Below the pieces are notes generated by a model that ran no database searches, had not been told where the DNA came from, and saw only the letters and a program-made list of their open reading frames with translations. From the NCBI GenBank assembly GCA_019358975.1, contig JAHHIL010000006.1, positions 62,001 through 126,000 on the forward strand: DNA of 64,000 nt, in the 5' to 3' direction. This stretch comes from Trichocoleus desertorum ATA4-8-CV12. GTDB lineage: Bacteria; Cyanobacteriota; Cyanobacteriia; FACHB-46. Both the position numbers and the translations under genes were made by a program. Positions 35,115 through 44,719 of the stretch are shown here, one piece after another (the first letter of the stretch is position 1; each line of letters opens with the position of its first letter).

Positions 35115-37625
35115 TTAATCTGGGATAGCTGACGGGCTGAGTTCCTCTGTCGGGGTCGGGGGAGAAGCTGGCGTGGTCTGCGTACAGGCTCCTAACTGAT
35201 TCGGTTGAAGTGTAGCGCTGGGTATAATTAGCGGCGTTAAAACTGCTTCTTCAATCCAGCCACTTTCCCCAGGTGCCAAGAAGCGATCGCTCGTAGGGGA
35301 TGGAGTTGCGGGAACTGTAGCTGGAGTTCTGGGACTAGGAGTTGCGGGGACTGGAGCCGTGCTGGCATTAGAACTCGCATCGCTAGAAGGTGAGCAAAAT
35401 TTTAGTCTGACCCAACTGCCTTGAGCCGGAATCACCTGTTTACTCAGGACTTGCAGCGTCCCACCGACAGGTACTAATCGAGCTGTTGTGGCAGTAGAGG
35501 GGCGATCGCCAGATGCAGTGGTAAAGCTGCCGGGTTGAGGCTGTAGTTCTATCGCTTCAGGCCCACTCTGATTGGGTAGCTGATTGGGTAGCTGATTGGG
35601 TAGTTCAGACCTGTTGGCCTGCCGAATTTGCACCAAAGTCCCTGGAGACAGAAGGAGCGGTGGGGAGTTAGGCGGGGAGTTAGGCGCAGCAATGGTAGCA
35701 ATCGGATCTGGACTCACAGCCGTAGTATCTGGTTGAGGTTCCCAGCCTAACAATGTATCCACGCGACGACTCACACCTGGTAGCAGTAGGTAAGCTAAAA
35801 CACCACCCAAACCTGCAAGCAGCAGAATTCCCAGGAGCAGAGCTGCTGCATTCTGGGAGCGTTGAGGTGGCAAGATTTGAGTTTTGAGGGTGGAAGGTGC
35901 CGTAGCAGTTGGAGTGGGCGGCTCAACCGCGATCGCCGTTTGGGTTAACTCTCTATCCTGAATTGGCTCCCTAAGAGGAGGGACTTCTAGTTCTAGTGGC
36001 TCCGTCAGCAAAGACTCTGGCAATTCAGCGATCGCCTCGCTATGAGTGACGTGATAGTAAAGCATCCCCACGGTGACGTTGTCGTGACCGTTCCGCATAT
36101 TGCCAATCTCAACTAATCTTTGGCAAGCAGTGGCTACATCAACCTTGCCATCTAAAATTGGCAAAATTTCGCTTTCCCAATATTCTTCGACACGATCGTT
36201 GTCACTCAAGCCATCGGAACAGAGCAGGAAGACCCCTGCTTCATCTAGCATGAAACGCTGTACGGTGGGATGTAAGGTCGCGGAACTACTCATGCCTAGA
36301 GCTTGTACAAGCGAACCTGCGACTGGTTGGTGTACGGCATCTCGATACAAGGCATAGCCTAAGCGCACTTCTCGCGAAGCCACGTCATCGTCTACGGTGA
36401 TTTGGTAGCAGCCTGTGCGAGTGATCCAATAAACTCGGCTGTCACCAATATGAGTGATATAGATTTCATGACCACGGGCTAGCGCCATCACAAGGGTTGT
36501 CCCCATACGCTGGCGATCGGTCCGTCTTTCCTGATCGTTGCGCTGGCAAATTAAGTCATTGGCGATGCAAACAGACTGCTCTAGTTCTGCCATCAAGTTA
36601 TCTGGTTGCTGCAAAACCACGTCAATTTCTAGCGCCTGAATGCGTTCCTGAATCGCCGCGATCGTCAGATTAGAAGCAACATCACCGCCTTCGTGACCTC
36701 CGATTCCGTCACATACCAAGGTTAAGGTTTTATGGGCTTCGCCGGGATGCAGGGGCACTGAAAGAGCAGTTCCACTGGCAGGGTAGCAGGCATCTTCGTT
36801 GCGCTGGCGGCTGGGGCCTTGATCGGTGCGGGTAGCAATCTGAGCTAAGCGAGCTTGCGATCGCCCACAGACCGTTAGCCCTCGATCCAGTTGCGCCATT
36901 AACTGTTCGGGCGTACGAATCTGCCTTTGAATCATTTGATGGCATAGAGCTGCCAAGAAACGTGCAATCTCAGGCCGAGCGGTAGGTGCCCATTGCAACC
37001 AAAGCTGTCCCAGTTGCATCAAGGTAGGAGCTGCTTTGCGATCGCTTTGAAGTTCTAGCAAACGGACGAGCGGCCCCTCCACTCGCAGTAGTTGCGGTTC
37101 CAGCAAGCTTGAAGCGACCCCCTCACTGCTGAATGGTTGCCACAGTTGGGCTATTTGCCATAACCAATTGAGCTGTCGCAGTGGCGTTGCCTCTGACCAA
37201 GCATTCGCTAGAGATGGAAAGAGCGGATCAGATAGTTTGGCTGCATTTTGGCTCAGCTCTCTGCTGTTAATCGGCGCTTGCTCTAACAGCACGACAGCGG
37301 CTCCCTTATCTGTCTGCACCTGTCCATAGACTTGAGGAATATGCAGTTGATAGGGAAACAACCTCAGGTAAGAGGCGATCGCCGCCGAAATATCACTAGG
37401 CAGATCTGGCAGCAGCCCCGGCTTCGTATCAAACAGAACTCGGCGACCTTTGAGCACATAGCGATCGCCTAATATATCCCCTATTTGATAGGTATCAACG
37501 CTGGTTCCTACAGCCCAAAGATACCGTTTGGGCAAAGCAGAGCGGCATTGTTGGCAAAAGTTATGGGTCTCCGCATTAAGCGTCTGACAAACGGGGCAAT
37601 AAATTGGTGCCGTAGCATGGTTCAT
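35115..37625 (-). CDS. Zinc-ribbon / pseudokinase / PP2C phosphatase, membrane-anchored
   Basis: 836 aa. Residues 10-27 form a zinc ribbon (CPVC...CQQC). Residues 50-245 resemble a protein-kinase fold lacking the catalytic loop and metal-binding motifs: a YVLKGRRVLFD strand and a VVLLEQAPIN hinge are visible, but no HRDxK or DFG, so it is probably a pseudokinase. Residues 261-525 are a complete PP2C domain: RQRNEDA, VCDGIGGHEGGD, MGTTLVMA, HIGDSRVYW, LLCSDGLSDN and RNGHDNVTV, with all metal-binding aspartates. A Pro/Thr linker, one membrane segment (about 593-615) and a Ser/Pro-rich tail with short repeats (LPNQ x3) follow. It is first in a group with the CHAT-FHA gene. Confidence 0.88.
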   Translation of the reverse strand: MNHATAPIYCPVCQTLNAETHNFCQQCRSALPKRYLWAVGTSVDTYQIGDILGDRYVLKGRRVLFDTKPGLLPDLPSDISAAIASYLRLFPYQLHIPQVYGQVQTDKGAAVVLLEQAPINSRELSQNAAKLSDPLFPSLANAWSEATPLRQLNWLWQIAQLWQPFSSEGVASSLLEPQLLRVEGPLVRLLELQSDRKAAPTLMQLGQLWLQWAPTARPEIARFLAALCHQMIQRQIRTPEQLMAQLDRGLTVCGRSQARLAQIATRTDQGPSRQRNEDACYPASGTALSVPLHPGEAHKTLTLVCDGIGGHEGGDVASNLTIAAIQERIQALEIDVVLQQPDNLMAELEQSVCIANDLICQRNDQERRTDRQRMGTTLVMALARGHEIYITHIGDSRVYWITRTGCYQITVDDDVASREVRLGYALYRDAVHQPVAGSLVQALGMSSSATLHPTVQRFMLDEAGVFLLCSDGLSDNDRVEEYWESEILPILDGKVDVATACQRLVEIGNMRNGHDNVTVGMLYYHVTHSEAIAELPESLLTEPLELEVPPLREPIQDRELTQTAIAVEPPTPTATAPSTLKTQILPPQRSQNAAALLLGILLLAGLGGVLAYLLLPGVSRRVDTLLGWEPQPDTTAVSPDPIATIAAPNSPPNSPPLLLSPGTLVQIRQANRSELPNQLPNQLPNQSGPEAIELQPQPGSFTTASGDRPSTATTARLVPVGGTLQVLSKQVIPAQGSWVRLKFCSPSSDASSNASTAPVPATPSPRTPATVPATPSPTSDRFLAPGESGWIEEAVLTPLIIPSATLQPNQLGACTQTTPASPPTPTEELSPSAIPD

Positions 37626-38241
37626 GAATGGTCCTCATCGGAGCCGCCAAAGGGCACAGCCATAATTTGTGGGACTAGCTGTTGCTATGGATTGTAGCGT
37701 CTGACTTCCACTAGATTAGCTGTTTTTAGGCTAAGTGCCTCCACATCCCCCACCCTGCCGCGAACACAAGGACGATCACCACAACTCATTATGCGGGATT
37801 GATTACTCATCCTGGCAGAAACAGCAACTATATATGAACTAGCGAATTAGAGCTGAGTTCCGTAGAACTTCACTAAAGACAGAAGACAGGAGCCGCCTCA
37901 CTTTATACCTTGTTACTTAGATATTAAAAATCCGATGAATAATTCATTAATTAAAGACCATGAAGAATCAATGCATCCACTGGGTTGACTGGTAGCAGCA
38001 TCTTTATTCGCAGCACCGACCGTTCTACAGCCAATTGTCCTAGCTTTATAACCATTACTGTTTCCACCCCAGATTGGCTACTAAGTCACTAGAGTTTGAG
38101 ACCTTCACTCGAACTCCAGTTAGCTTGCGAATAGGCATCATTCTCAATTTTTTATGACTTTTGTGCCTTCACAAATCGTCTGTACCTTCGTAGGTGCCTC
38201 TGAAATGATCCAACTTCCCTTGCTACCGCCTGTACAGAAAA
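37626..38241. other. Divergent intergenic region
   Basis: About 616 bp between the divergently oriented PP2C gene and the hybrid kinase gene. Short plus-strand ORFs exist (e.g. from 38154) but are frame shadows around the kinase start with no recognisable features. No tRNA or structured RNA seen. Confidence 0.55.
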
Positions 38242-41200
38242 ATGCTGCTAGTCAACCGCTCATTACTACTGCGCTATGGGATTGCTGTTCTAGGAGTGGC
38301 AGTCGCTTTACTTCTGCAATCCCCACTATCTCATCTCTTAGAGTCACAAATTCCCCTTCTACTCCTCTTTAGTGTTGTTATTGGCAGTGCCTGGTACGGC
38401 GGCTTCGGCCCAGGAATGGTGGCCACTCTTTTAGCTACGATTAGCTGTGCCTATTTTTACGTATCACCATTTCCCTTTTTCACTAATCTAGCTTCAGAGC
38501 CAACCATTGAGTTAGGACTGTTTGCCTTAGAGGGAGCTTTAATCAGTTTACTGAGTGCCCAGTTACATACGGCGCAAAAGCGGACAGAAGTGTCGTGGCT
38601 CAGGTCAAAGCAGCATCAGGAAACACTGCGTCGGAGTGAAGAACAGTATCGCCTGCTAGTAGAAAATGTCAAAGATTACGCCATATTCATGCTCGATACG
38701 CGGGGGCGGGTCACTAGTTGGAGCCTTGGGGCTGAGCGCATTTTAGGCTACCAGGAAGCTGAAATTTTAGAGCAGCATTTTTCTTGCTTTTTTACCACCG
38801 AAGATGTGCAACAGGCGCAGCCAGACCAGGAATTAAAGCAAGCGATCGCCGAAGATCGAGCCGAAGATGAGCGTTGGCACGTGCGGAAAGATGGTAGCCG
38901 CTTTTATACGAGTGGAATCACGACTGCGTTGCGCGATCGCTTTGGGCAACTCCAAGGCTTTTCTAAGCTCATGCGCGACATGACCGAGCGCAAACAAGCC
39001 GAAGAAGCACTCCAGCAAGCCCATGATCGCTTAGAGACAGAGGTAATCAACCGGACCTCTGAGCTTTCGGAAGCTAATGTAGCCCTCCAAGCCCAAATTG
39101 CGGAGCGCTTACGCACAGAAGCTTGGTTGCGGAATGATGCCGAGCGACTGGCAGCCATTATTGACACCCAGCATGACATTGCCACCGCAGAACTCGATTT
39201 GTTGCGAGTCATGACTTTAATTGCGGAACGAACCCAAAAAATCACCTCTGCTACAGGTGCAGTAATTTTGTTGCCCAACGGCAATGACATGGTCTATAGA
39301 GTCGCTAGCGGTACGGCAGCTCCCCACACGGGCTTGCGGGTCAGCATAGATTCCAGCCTTTCAGGGCAGTGCTTCCGGACGGGCGAAATTTTGCGCTGTG
39401 ACAATGCCGAAAACGACCCTCGCATCAACCATGAGGTTTATCATCACGTCGGAGCCCGCTCCATGATTGCCGTGCCTCTACGCTATGAGCGTAGAATTTC
39501 GGGAGTTCTAAAGGTTTTATCTTCCGAGGTCAACGCCTTTAGCGACCAGGATGCTCACACACTGCGGTTAATGGCAGGCTTTATTGCAGCAGCTGTGATG
39601 CACGCGGCTGAATTTGAAGCTCGACAAGCAATGGTCGTAGAACACACGATTGCCCTTACAGCTCTGCGGGAAAGCGAAGAGCGCTTTAAAGGAGCCTTTC
39701 ATGATTCAGCGGTAGGAATGGCTTTGATCGCCACAGATGGCCGATTCTTACAAGTGAATCGCTCCCTTTGCCAAATACTGGGTTATGCAGAGTCCGATCT
39801 GCTCAATACCAACTTTCAAGCCGTCACTCACCCAGAGGATCTGGACAGAAGTCTGACCTTTGTCTGCCAAATGCTGACTGGAGAGATTCAGTCGTATGAG
39901 ATGGAAAAGCGCTACTTCCACAAGCAAGGGCAGATCGTTTGGGTTTTGCTTAATGTATCCCTGGTGCACAACTCTCAAGGCGAGCCTGTACACTTTATTG
40001 CCCAGATTCAAGACATTACAGAACGTAAGCAAGCAGAAGAAGAACGAGCCCAGCTGATCTCTGAGCAAGCGGCGCGTGCAGTGGCCGAAGCAGCCGAACA
40101 ACGCTCAACATTTCTGGCAGAAGCCAGCGCTGTCCTAGCTTCCTCTCTGGACTATGAAGCAACGCTGATCAGCCTTGCCCGCTTGGCAGTGCCTTATCTG
40201 GCTGATGTATGTGTCATCGACATGATGGAAGACGAAAAATCTCTGCGCCCTCTCACTGTCGCCCACATTGATCCTTACAAAGAAAATTTAGCGCGGCAAC
40301 TCCAGCAATATTCGCCTCTGCGACTCAACCACTTACGTCCTGTATTCGAAGTCTTACAGACAGGAGAATCACAACTGTTGGAGCATGTTTCAGAAGCAGC
40401 GATCGCCACCTCAACAGATGATCCTGACTATTTACGACTGATTCGATCGCTCTGTCCCAAATCTGTGATGATTGTGCCTCTGATGGCAGCAGGGCGAATC
40501 ATCGGCATCATTTCCTTTGCCACTTCTGAATCAGAGCGACGTTACAACACCATTGACTTAACGCTAGCTGAAGATTTAGCTCGTCGGGCGGCGTTAGCAG
40601 TAGACAACGCCAGACTCTACAAAGAAGCTCAGGATGCGAACCGGATGAAAGATGAGTTTCTGGCTACCCTTTCCCATGAGTTACGGACCCCCTTAAATTC
40701 AATTCTGGGTTGGTCCCGACTGCTGACCAACCGCAAGTTTGATGAAACCACCACGACTAAAGCTTTAGAAACGATTGAGCGTAACGCCCAATCCCAAGCC
40801 CAGTTGGTTGAAGATATTTTGGATGTCTCACGAATTGTGCAAGGCAAGTTGCAATTGCAGGTGCGGCCTGTGGAATTACTGGCTGTGATCGAAGCCGCCA
40901 CAGATGCCGTGCGCCCTGCTGCCGAGGCCAAAGCCATCAGCTTAAAGTCTCGGTTAAATGGGGTAGGCAGTCACGTCCTAGGAGACCCCGATCGCCTGCA
41001 ACAGATTGTCTGGAATTTGTTGTCCAATGCGATTAAGTTCACCCCTAGAGGAGGTCAAGTCGAAATTAGCCTGGAGCCTACAGATACCTGGATTCAAATT
41101 CAAGTGACAGATACAGGTCAAGGCATCCATCCCGAATTTCTGCCCCACGTCTTCGATCGCTTTCGCCAAGCAGACAGCACCAGTACACGATCGTATGGCG

Positions 41201-41793
41201 GCTTAGGCTTAGGTCTGGCAATCGTCCGTCATCTCGTAGAGTTGCAAGGTGGCACTGTCAGTGCCGAAAGCCCTGGGCAAGGCCAAGGTGCTACCTTTAC
41301 CGTAAAGCTGCCGCCTTTAGTTATCCCTTCTACCAATGGAGCGCTTGCTCCTACTTCTCACTGCTTGCTCCAGAGTGCTGCCCACACCTTCGATCCTTCT
41401 CTACTTCAAGGGGTGACTGTCTTAGTAGTTGATGATGAAAACGATGCTAGAGAACTGCTACAAACCATTTTGGAGCAGTCTGGGGCCAATGTGACTGCGG
41501 TTGCTTCCGTCGCTGAGGCGATCGCTGCTTACGAAGCCATCCGACCTGACATTCTCATTAGCGACATTGCTATGCCTGGTGAAGACGGCTATGCCCTAAT
41601 TCATAAAGTCAAAACGTTGGAAGATTACCAAGCCAAGCCGATGCCTGCGATCGCGTTAACCGCCTATGCCAGAGAAGAGGATCAAGATCAGGCATTGAGT
41701 GCAGGATTTCAGATGCATTTTGCTAAACCTGTAGAGCCAACTTCTCTAGTCAGTGCCCTGGCTAACTTACTCGGTCGGAATGTAACAGCCTGA
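38242..41793 (+). CDS. Membrane-bound hybrid sensor histidine kinase (PAS/GAF, C-terminal receiver)
   Basis: 1183 aa. The N-terminal ~110 residues form four membrane segments of the KdpD/DUF4118 type (SAWYGGFGPGMVATLLA, AYFYVSPFPFF). The order is then PAS 1 (about 135-250, ending DMTERKQAEEA), coiled coil, GAF 1 (about 305-455), PAS 2 (478-597), GAF 2 (about 635-790), HisKA with H812 in TLSHELRTPLNS, HATPase (905-1025; N box NLLSNAIKF, G boxes DTGQGIHPEFLPHVF and YGGLGLGLAIV) and a receiver domain (1058-1178) with D1108 in LISDIAMPGEDGY and K1162. All phosphotransfer residues are intact. No partner regulator is adjacent. The ATG has no strong ribosome-binding site. Confidence 0.93.
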   Translation: MLLVNRSLLLRYGIAVLGVAVALLLQSPLSHLLESQIPLLLLFSVVIGSAWYGGFGPGMVATLLATISCAYFYVSPFPFFTNLASEPTIELGLFALEGALISLLSAQLHTAQKRTEVSWLRSKQHQETLRRSEEQYRLLVENVKDYAIFMLDTRGRVTSWSLGAERILGYQEAEILEQHFSCFFTTEDVQQAQPDQELKQAIAEDRAEDERWHVRKDGSRFYTSGITTALRDRFGQLQGFSKLMRDMTERKQAEEALQQAHDRLETEVINRTSELSEANVALQAQIAERLRTEAWLRNDAERLAAIIDTQHDIATAELDLLRVMTLIAERTQKITSATGAVILLPNGNDMVYRVASGTAAPHTGLRVSIDSSLSGQCFRTGEILRCDNAENDPRINHEVYHHVGARSMIAVPLRYERRISGVLKVLSSEVNAFSDQDAHTLRLMAGFIAAAVMHAAEFEARQAMVVEHTIALTALRESEERFKGAFHDSAVGMALIATDGRFLQVNRSLCQILGYAESDLLNTNFQAVTHPEDLDRSLTFVCQMLTGEIQSYEMEKRYFHKQGQIVWVLLNVSLVHNSQGEPVHFIAQIQDITERKQAEEERAQLISEQAARAVAEAAEQRSTFLAEASAVLASSLDYEATLISLARLAVPYLADVCVIDMMEDEKSLRPLTVAHIDPYKENLARQLQQYSPLRLNHLRPVFEVLQTGESQLLEHVSEAAIATSTDDPDYLRLIRSLCPKSVMIVPLMAAGRIIGIISFATSESERRYNTIDLTLAEDLARRAALAVDNARLYKEAQDANRMKDEFLATLSHELRTPLNSILGWSRLLTNRKFDETTTTKALETIERNAQSQAQLVEDILDVSRIVQGKLQLQVRPVELLAVIEAATDAVRPAAEAKAISLKSRLNGVGSHVLGDPDRLQQIVWNLLSNAIKFTPRGGQVEISLEPTDTWIQIQVTDTGQGIHPEFLPHVFDRFRQADSTSTRSYGGLGLGLAIVRHLVELQGGTVSAESPGQGQGATFTVKLPPLVIPSTNGALAPTSHCLLQSAAHTFDPSLLQGVTVLVVDDENDARELLQTILEQSGANVTAVASVAEAIAAYEAIRPDILISDIAMPGEDGYALIHKVKTLEDYQAKPMPAIALTAYAREEDQDQALSAGFQMHFAKPVEPTSLVSALANLLGRNVTA

Positions 41794-42349
41794 GTCAAGG
41801 CATTGACTTCCTTAAACTAGGATGAAGCCACTATTGGGACTGATAGAAACTCAAGCTAGCGATCGCAATAAGAAAGCTAAATTGGTGGGTAGTTTTTGCC
41901 TTAAAAGCCACTCTTTAAGTAATTAGAATCTCTATATTTGTTTGTAGCTTTAATAACAAGCTAAGTTACCATTCAACCTTCTAAGCTTTAGCTCTCACAA
42001 GTTGCTTCTATATCGATTCAAAACAGCTTTTCTAGAGGTTTACTTGATTTAAAGTTGGCCAAAAACTTCTGAATCATCTAAGTGAGATGCCATTTTTTAG
42101 ATTAAATCAGCCGATTCTGACAAAATTTCTTGAGCCTAGCCCTCAATTTCGTCTGTAGACGATTCAGCAACCTCTGCCCTTAATAAACTCCCAATTAAAT
42201 TGTTAAATTGACCCTAAAATGAAGCCGATCAACCGCTCCATCCGCTAACGTTGGAAATTGAGCCCAAGGAGCAAAGTTTCATGCCTGTCTAATAAAACGG
42301 TGTTAGCCCCTCCCTTTGGCACTGCAAGACTAGAAACGCGAGATTAAAA
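41794..42349. other. Intergenic region, no gene seen
   Basis: About 556 bp of AT-rich DNA between the hybrid kinase gene and the FKBP gene, on whose strand it lies upstream. It presumably carries the FKBP promoter and a long leader. No convincing ORF, tRNA or terminator hairpin was identified. Confidence 0.55.
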
Positions 42350-42778
42350 ATGGTACAAGCAAAAATCGGTGATACCGTAACCGTTCACTACACAGGTCGT
42401 CTAGATGATGGCACTGTATTCGACTCCTCGACGAATCGCGATCCTCTGGAATTTACTCTTGGTCAAGGCGACCTAATTCCTGGTTTTGAGAAAGCTGTAG
42501 TGGGTATGAGCCCAGGAGAATCTAAAACCGAGAAAATTCCAGTCGAGCAAGCTTATGGCCCTTACCGTGAAGAAATGGTAGTCGAGATCGATCGGCAGCA
42601 AATGCCAGAAGATTTAGAGCCTGCCGTGGGGCAGCAACTACAAGTTCGCGAAGAAACTGGGGGGGTGATTCCAGTGGTCATCACCGACGTCAACGATGGC
42701 ACCGTCACTCTAGATGCCAATCACCCTCTGGCAGGCGAAGAGTTAACCTTTGACATTCAACTGGTAGAAATCGCCTAA
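42350..42778 (+). CDS. FKBP-type peptidyl-prolyl isomerase (SlyD-like)
   Basis: 142 aa. A cytoplasmic prolyl isomerase/chaperone of the short SlyD-like FKBP class. The FKBP core is split by an insert-in-flap domain as in SlyD: VTVHYTGRLDDGTVFDSS and LIPGFEKAVVGMSPGE at the N-terminus, the flap region VGQQLQVREETGGVIPVVI, and the closing strand LAGEELTFDIQLVEI. It lacks SlyD's His-rich metal-binding tail. It ends at a clear terminator (42809-42845). Confidence 0.93.
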   Translation: MVQAKIGDTVTVHYTGRLDDGTVFDSSTNRDPLEFTLGQGDLIPGFEKAVVGMSPGESKTEKIPVEQAYGPYREEMVVEIDRQQMPEDLEPAVGQQLQVREETGGVIPVVITDVNDGTVTLDANHPLAGEELTFDIQLVEIA

Positions 42779-42808
42779 GCTCACAGCAATCATCTAGCAC
42801 TCAATTGG

Positions 42809-42845
42809 CTGACAAATCTTTGAAATGAGGTTTGTCAGTTTTTAT
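42809..42845 (+). terminator. Rho-independent terminator of the FKBP gene
   Basis: Arms 42809-42818 and 42829-42838 pair over 10 bp (one G-U), loop of 10 nt, followed by a run of T residues (42839-42845). Confidence 0.85.
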
Positions 42846-42971
42846 TTCTTAGTCTTTATCAGTCAATGATCTTTAGGAGATCTTTGGGACAACAGCTTTA
42901 GGAAAACGCAGAGCGAGGCACTCCAGGGCTACAATAGAGCCAAATTGTTGCATAGCTGCAATCTGTATCCC

Positions 42972-44456
42972 ATGACGACTGCTGCTCCAGTTAAGACTCA
43001 GTACGAAGCGATTATTGGCCTTGAAACCCACTGTCAGCTCAAGACTGACACGAAGATCTTTTGCAATTGCTCCACCGAATTTGGCGGCGACCCTAACAGC
43101 CAAATTTGCCCAGTTTGCATGGGTATGCCGGGGGTGCTACCAGTACTGAACCAGAAGGTGCTGGAGTACGCGGTTAAGACAGGCACGGCACTCAACTGCC
43201 AAATTGCCCCCTTTAGTAAGTTCGATCGCAAGCAGTATTTCTATCCCGACTTGCCCAAAAACTACCAAATCTCTCAGTTTGATTTACCGATCGCTGAGCA
43301 TGGCTGGATAGAAATTGAGCTAGTAGACTCAGATGGTAATTCCACCCGCAAGCGCATCGGCATTACCCGTCTGCATATGGAAGAAGATGCGGGCAAACTG
43401 GTGCATGGTGGCAGCGATCGCCTTGCAGGTTCAAGTTTCTCCCTGGTGGACTACAACCGCACCGGAGTCCCTCTACTAGAAATCGTTTCCGAGCCAGATT
43501 TACGCACAGGGCAAGAAGCGGCTGAGTACGCGCAAGAACTCCGTCGCATCATCCGTTATCTGGGTGTGGGTGATGGCAACATGCAGGAAGGCTCCTTGCG
43601 TTGCGATGTCAACGTTTCCATCCGTCCCGTGGGGCAGGAGGCGTTTGGCACCAAAGTCGAAATCAAAAACATGAACTCCTTCAGCGCCATTCAAAAAGCG
43701 ATCGAGTACGAAATTGAACGGCAAACTCAGGCTCTAGAAACTGGGGAACGCATTGTTCAAGAAACTCGCCTTTGGGAAGAAGGCTCGCAGCGCACGATTA
43801 GTATGCGGATCAAGGAAGGGTCCAGCGATTACCGCTACTTCCCCGAACCAGATCTAACCTCGATTCAAGTGACGACTGAGCAGCTAGAGCAATGGCGATC
43901 GGAACTGCCCGAACTGCCAGCGCAAAAGCGGCACCGCTATGAAACCGAGTTGGGCTTGTCTCCCTATGACGCGCGAGTCCTCACCGATGATCGCAGCGTG
44001 GCTGAGTACTTTGAGACCGCGATCGCAGCGGGAGCTAGTTCTAAACCTGCGGCCAACTGGATCATGGGCGACATTGCGGCCTACCTCAACGCCAACAAGC
44101 TCAACATTACCGAAATTGGCCTCAAACCAGAGGCGCTGGCAGAACTCGTCAAGCTAATTGAAGACAACACCATCAGCAACAATGCCGGGAAGGAAATTCT
44201 ACCTGACCTGCTAGCGAATGGGGGTTCTCCCACCAAAATTGTGGAGGAGCGCGGCTTAGCTCAACTCTCTGACCCTGACGCGATCGCCGCCATCATTGAT
44301 GAAGTGATCGCAGCCAACCCCAAAGAACTAGAGCAGTACCGAGGTGGCAAAACCAAGCTGCTGGGCTTCTTTGTCGGTCAGGTGCTCAAGAAAACGAGTG
44401 GACGCGCCAACCCTAAACTGACCAATCAGTTGTTAGCCCAAAAGTTAAATCCATAG
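42972..44456 (+). CDS. gatB: Asp-tRNA(Asn)/Glu-tRNA(Gln) amidotransferase subunit B
   Basis: 494 aa from the ATG at 42972 ([20 protein letters not shown]); the frame is open 9 codons further upstream but without family similarity. GatB is the kinase/tRNA-binding subunit of GatCAB, which amidates mischarged Glu-tRNA(Gln). Family blocks are complete: [16 protein letters not shown], the zinc-site cysteines (CNC...CPVC), [78 protein letters not shown] and the C-terminal YqeY-like tail ([18 protein letters not shown]). It appears monocistronic with a terminator 17 bp downstream. Confidence 0.97.
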   Translation: MTTAAPVKTQYEAIIGLETHCQLKTDTKIFCNCSTEFGGDPNSQICPVCMGMPGVLPVLNQKVLEYAVKTGTALNCQIAPFSKFDRKQYFYPDLPKNYQISQFDLPIAEHGWIEIELVDSDGNSTRKRIGITRLHMEEDAGKLVHGGSDRLAGSSFSLVDYNRTGVPLLEIVSEPDLRTGQEAAEYAQELRRIIRYLGVGDGNMQEGSLRCDVNVSIRPVGQEAFGTKVEIKNMNSFSAIQKAIEYEIERQTQALETGERIVQETRLWEEGSQRTISMRIKEGSSDYRYFPEPDLTSIQVTTEQLEQWRSELPELPAQKRHRYETELGLSPYDARVLTDDRSVAEYFETAIAAGASSKPAANWIMGDIAAYLNANKLNITEIGLKPEALAELVKLIEDNTISNNAGKEILPDLLANGGSPTKIVEERGLAQLSDPDAIAAIIDEVIAANPKELEQYRGGKTKLLGFFVGQVLKKTSGRANPKLTNQLLAQKLNP

Positions 44457-44473
44457 CTCTCTAGTTACGGAAC

Positions 44474-44518
44474 TCACCAGGGATCGTCCTCGTCGGATGA
44501 GACCTTGGTGATTTTTTT
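44474..44518 (+). terminator. gatB terminator
   Basis: Arms 44474-44482 and 44503-44511 form a 9-bp stem (one G-U) with a 20-nt loop, followed by seven T residues (44512-44518). Confidence 0.85.
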
Positions 44519-44596
44519 GGATGAAATTTTCATGAGGGGTATTACCCCCCACCCCCTTAATGGCATAATGTGATAAGTAGATGCACCCTGATGGCG

Positions 44597-44625
44597 GGGA
44601 GAGTCGCTACAGACTCTCCCTTTTT
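44597..44625 (+). terminator. Second hairpin terminator between gatB and argJ
   Basis: GGGAGAGTC (44597-44605) pairs perfectly with GACTCTCCC (44612-44620), loop of 6 nt, then five T residues. It lies after the gatB terminator, so it may end a separate short transcript (see findings). Confidence 0.8.
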
Positions 44626-44719
44626 CTTATGCGTCTAGCAATTGTGAGCGAAGTAGCAGCCAGTTGATATAATCCCCTTTCAAGCCCTTTCAAGCATGTC
44701 AGTGGTGGCAGGAGGAACA

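Noticed and set aside
37626-38241. tRNA or other known RNA in the long intergenic gaps
   Set aside because: I looked for tRNA T-loop and acceptor patterns and for the Yfr1 CU-rich motif in the gaps and saw none.
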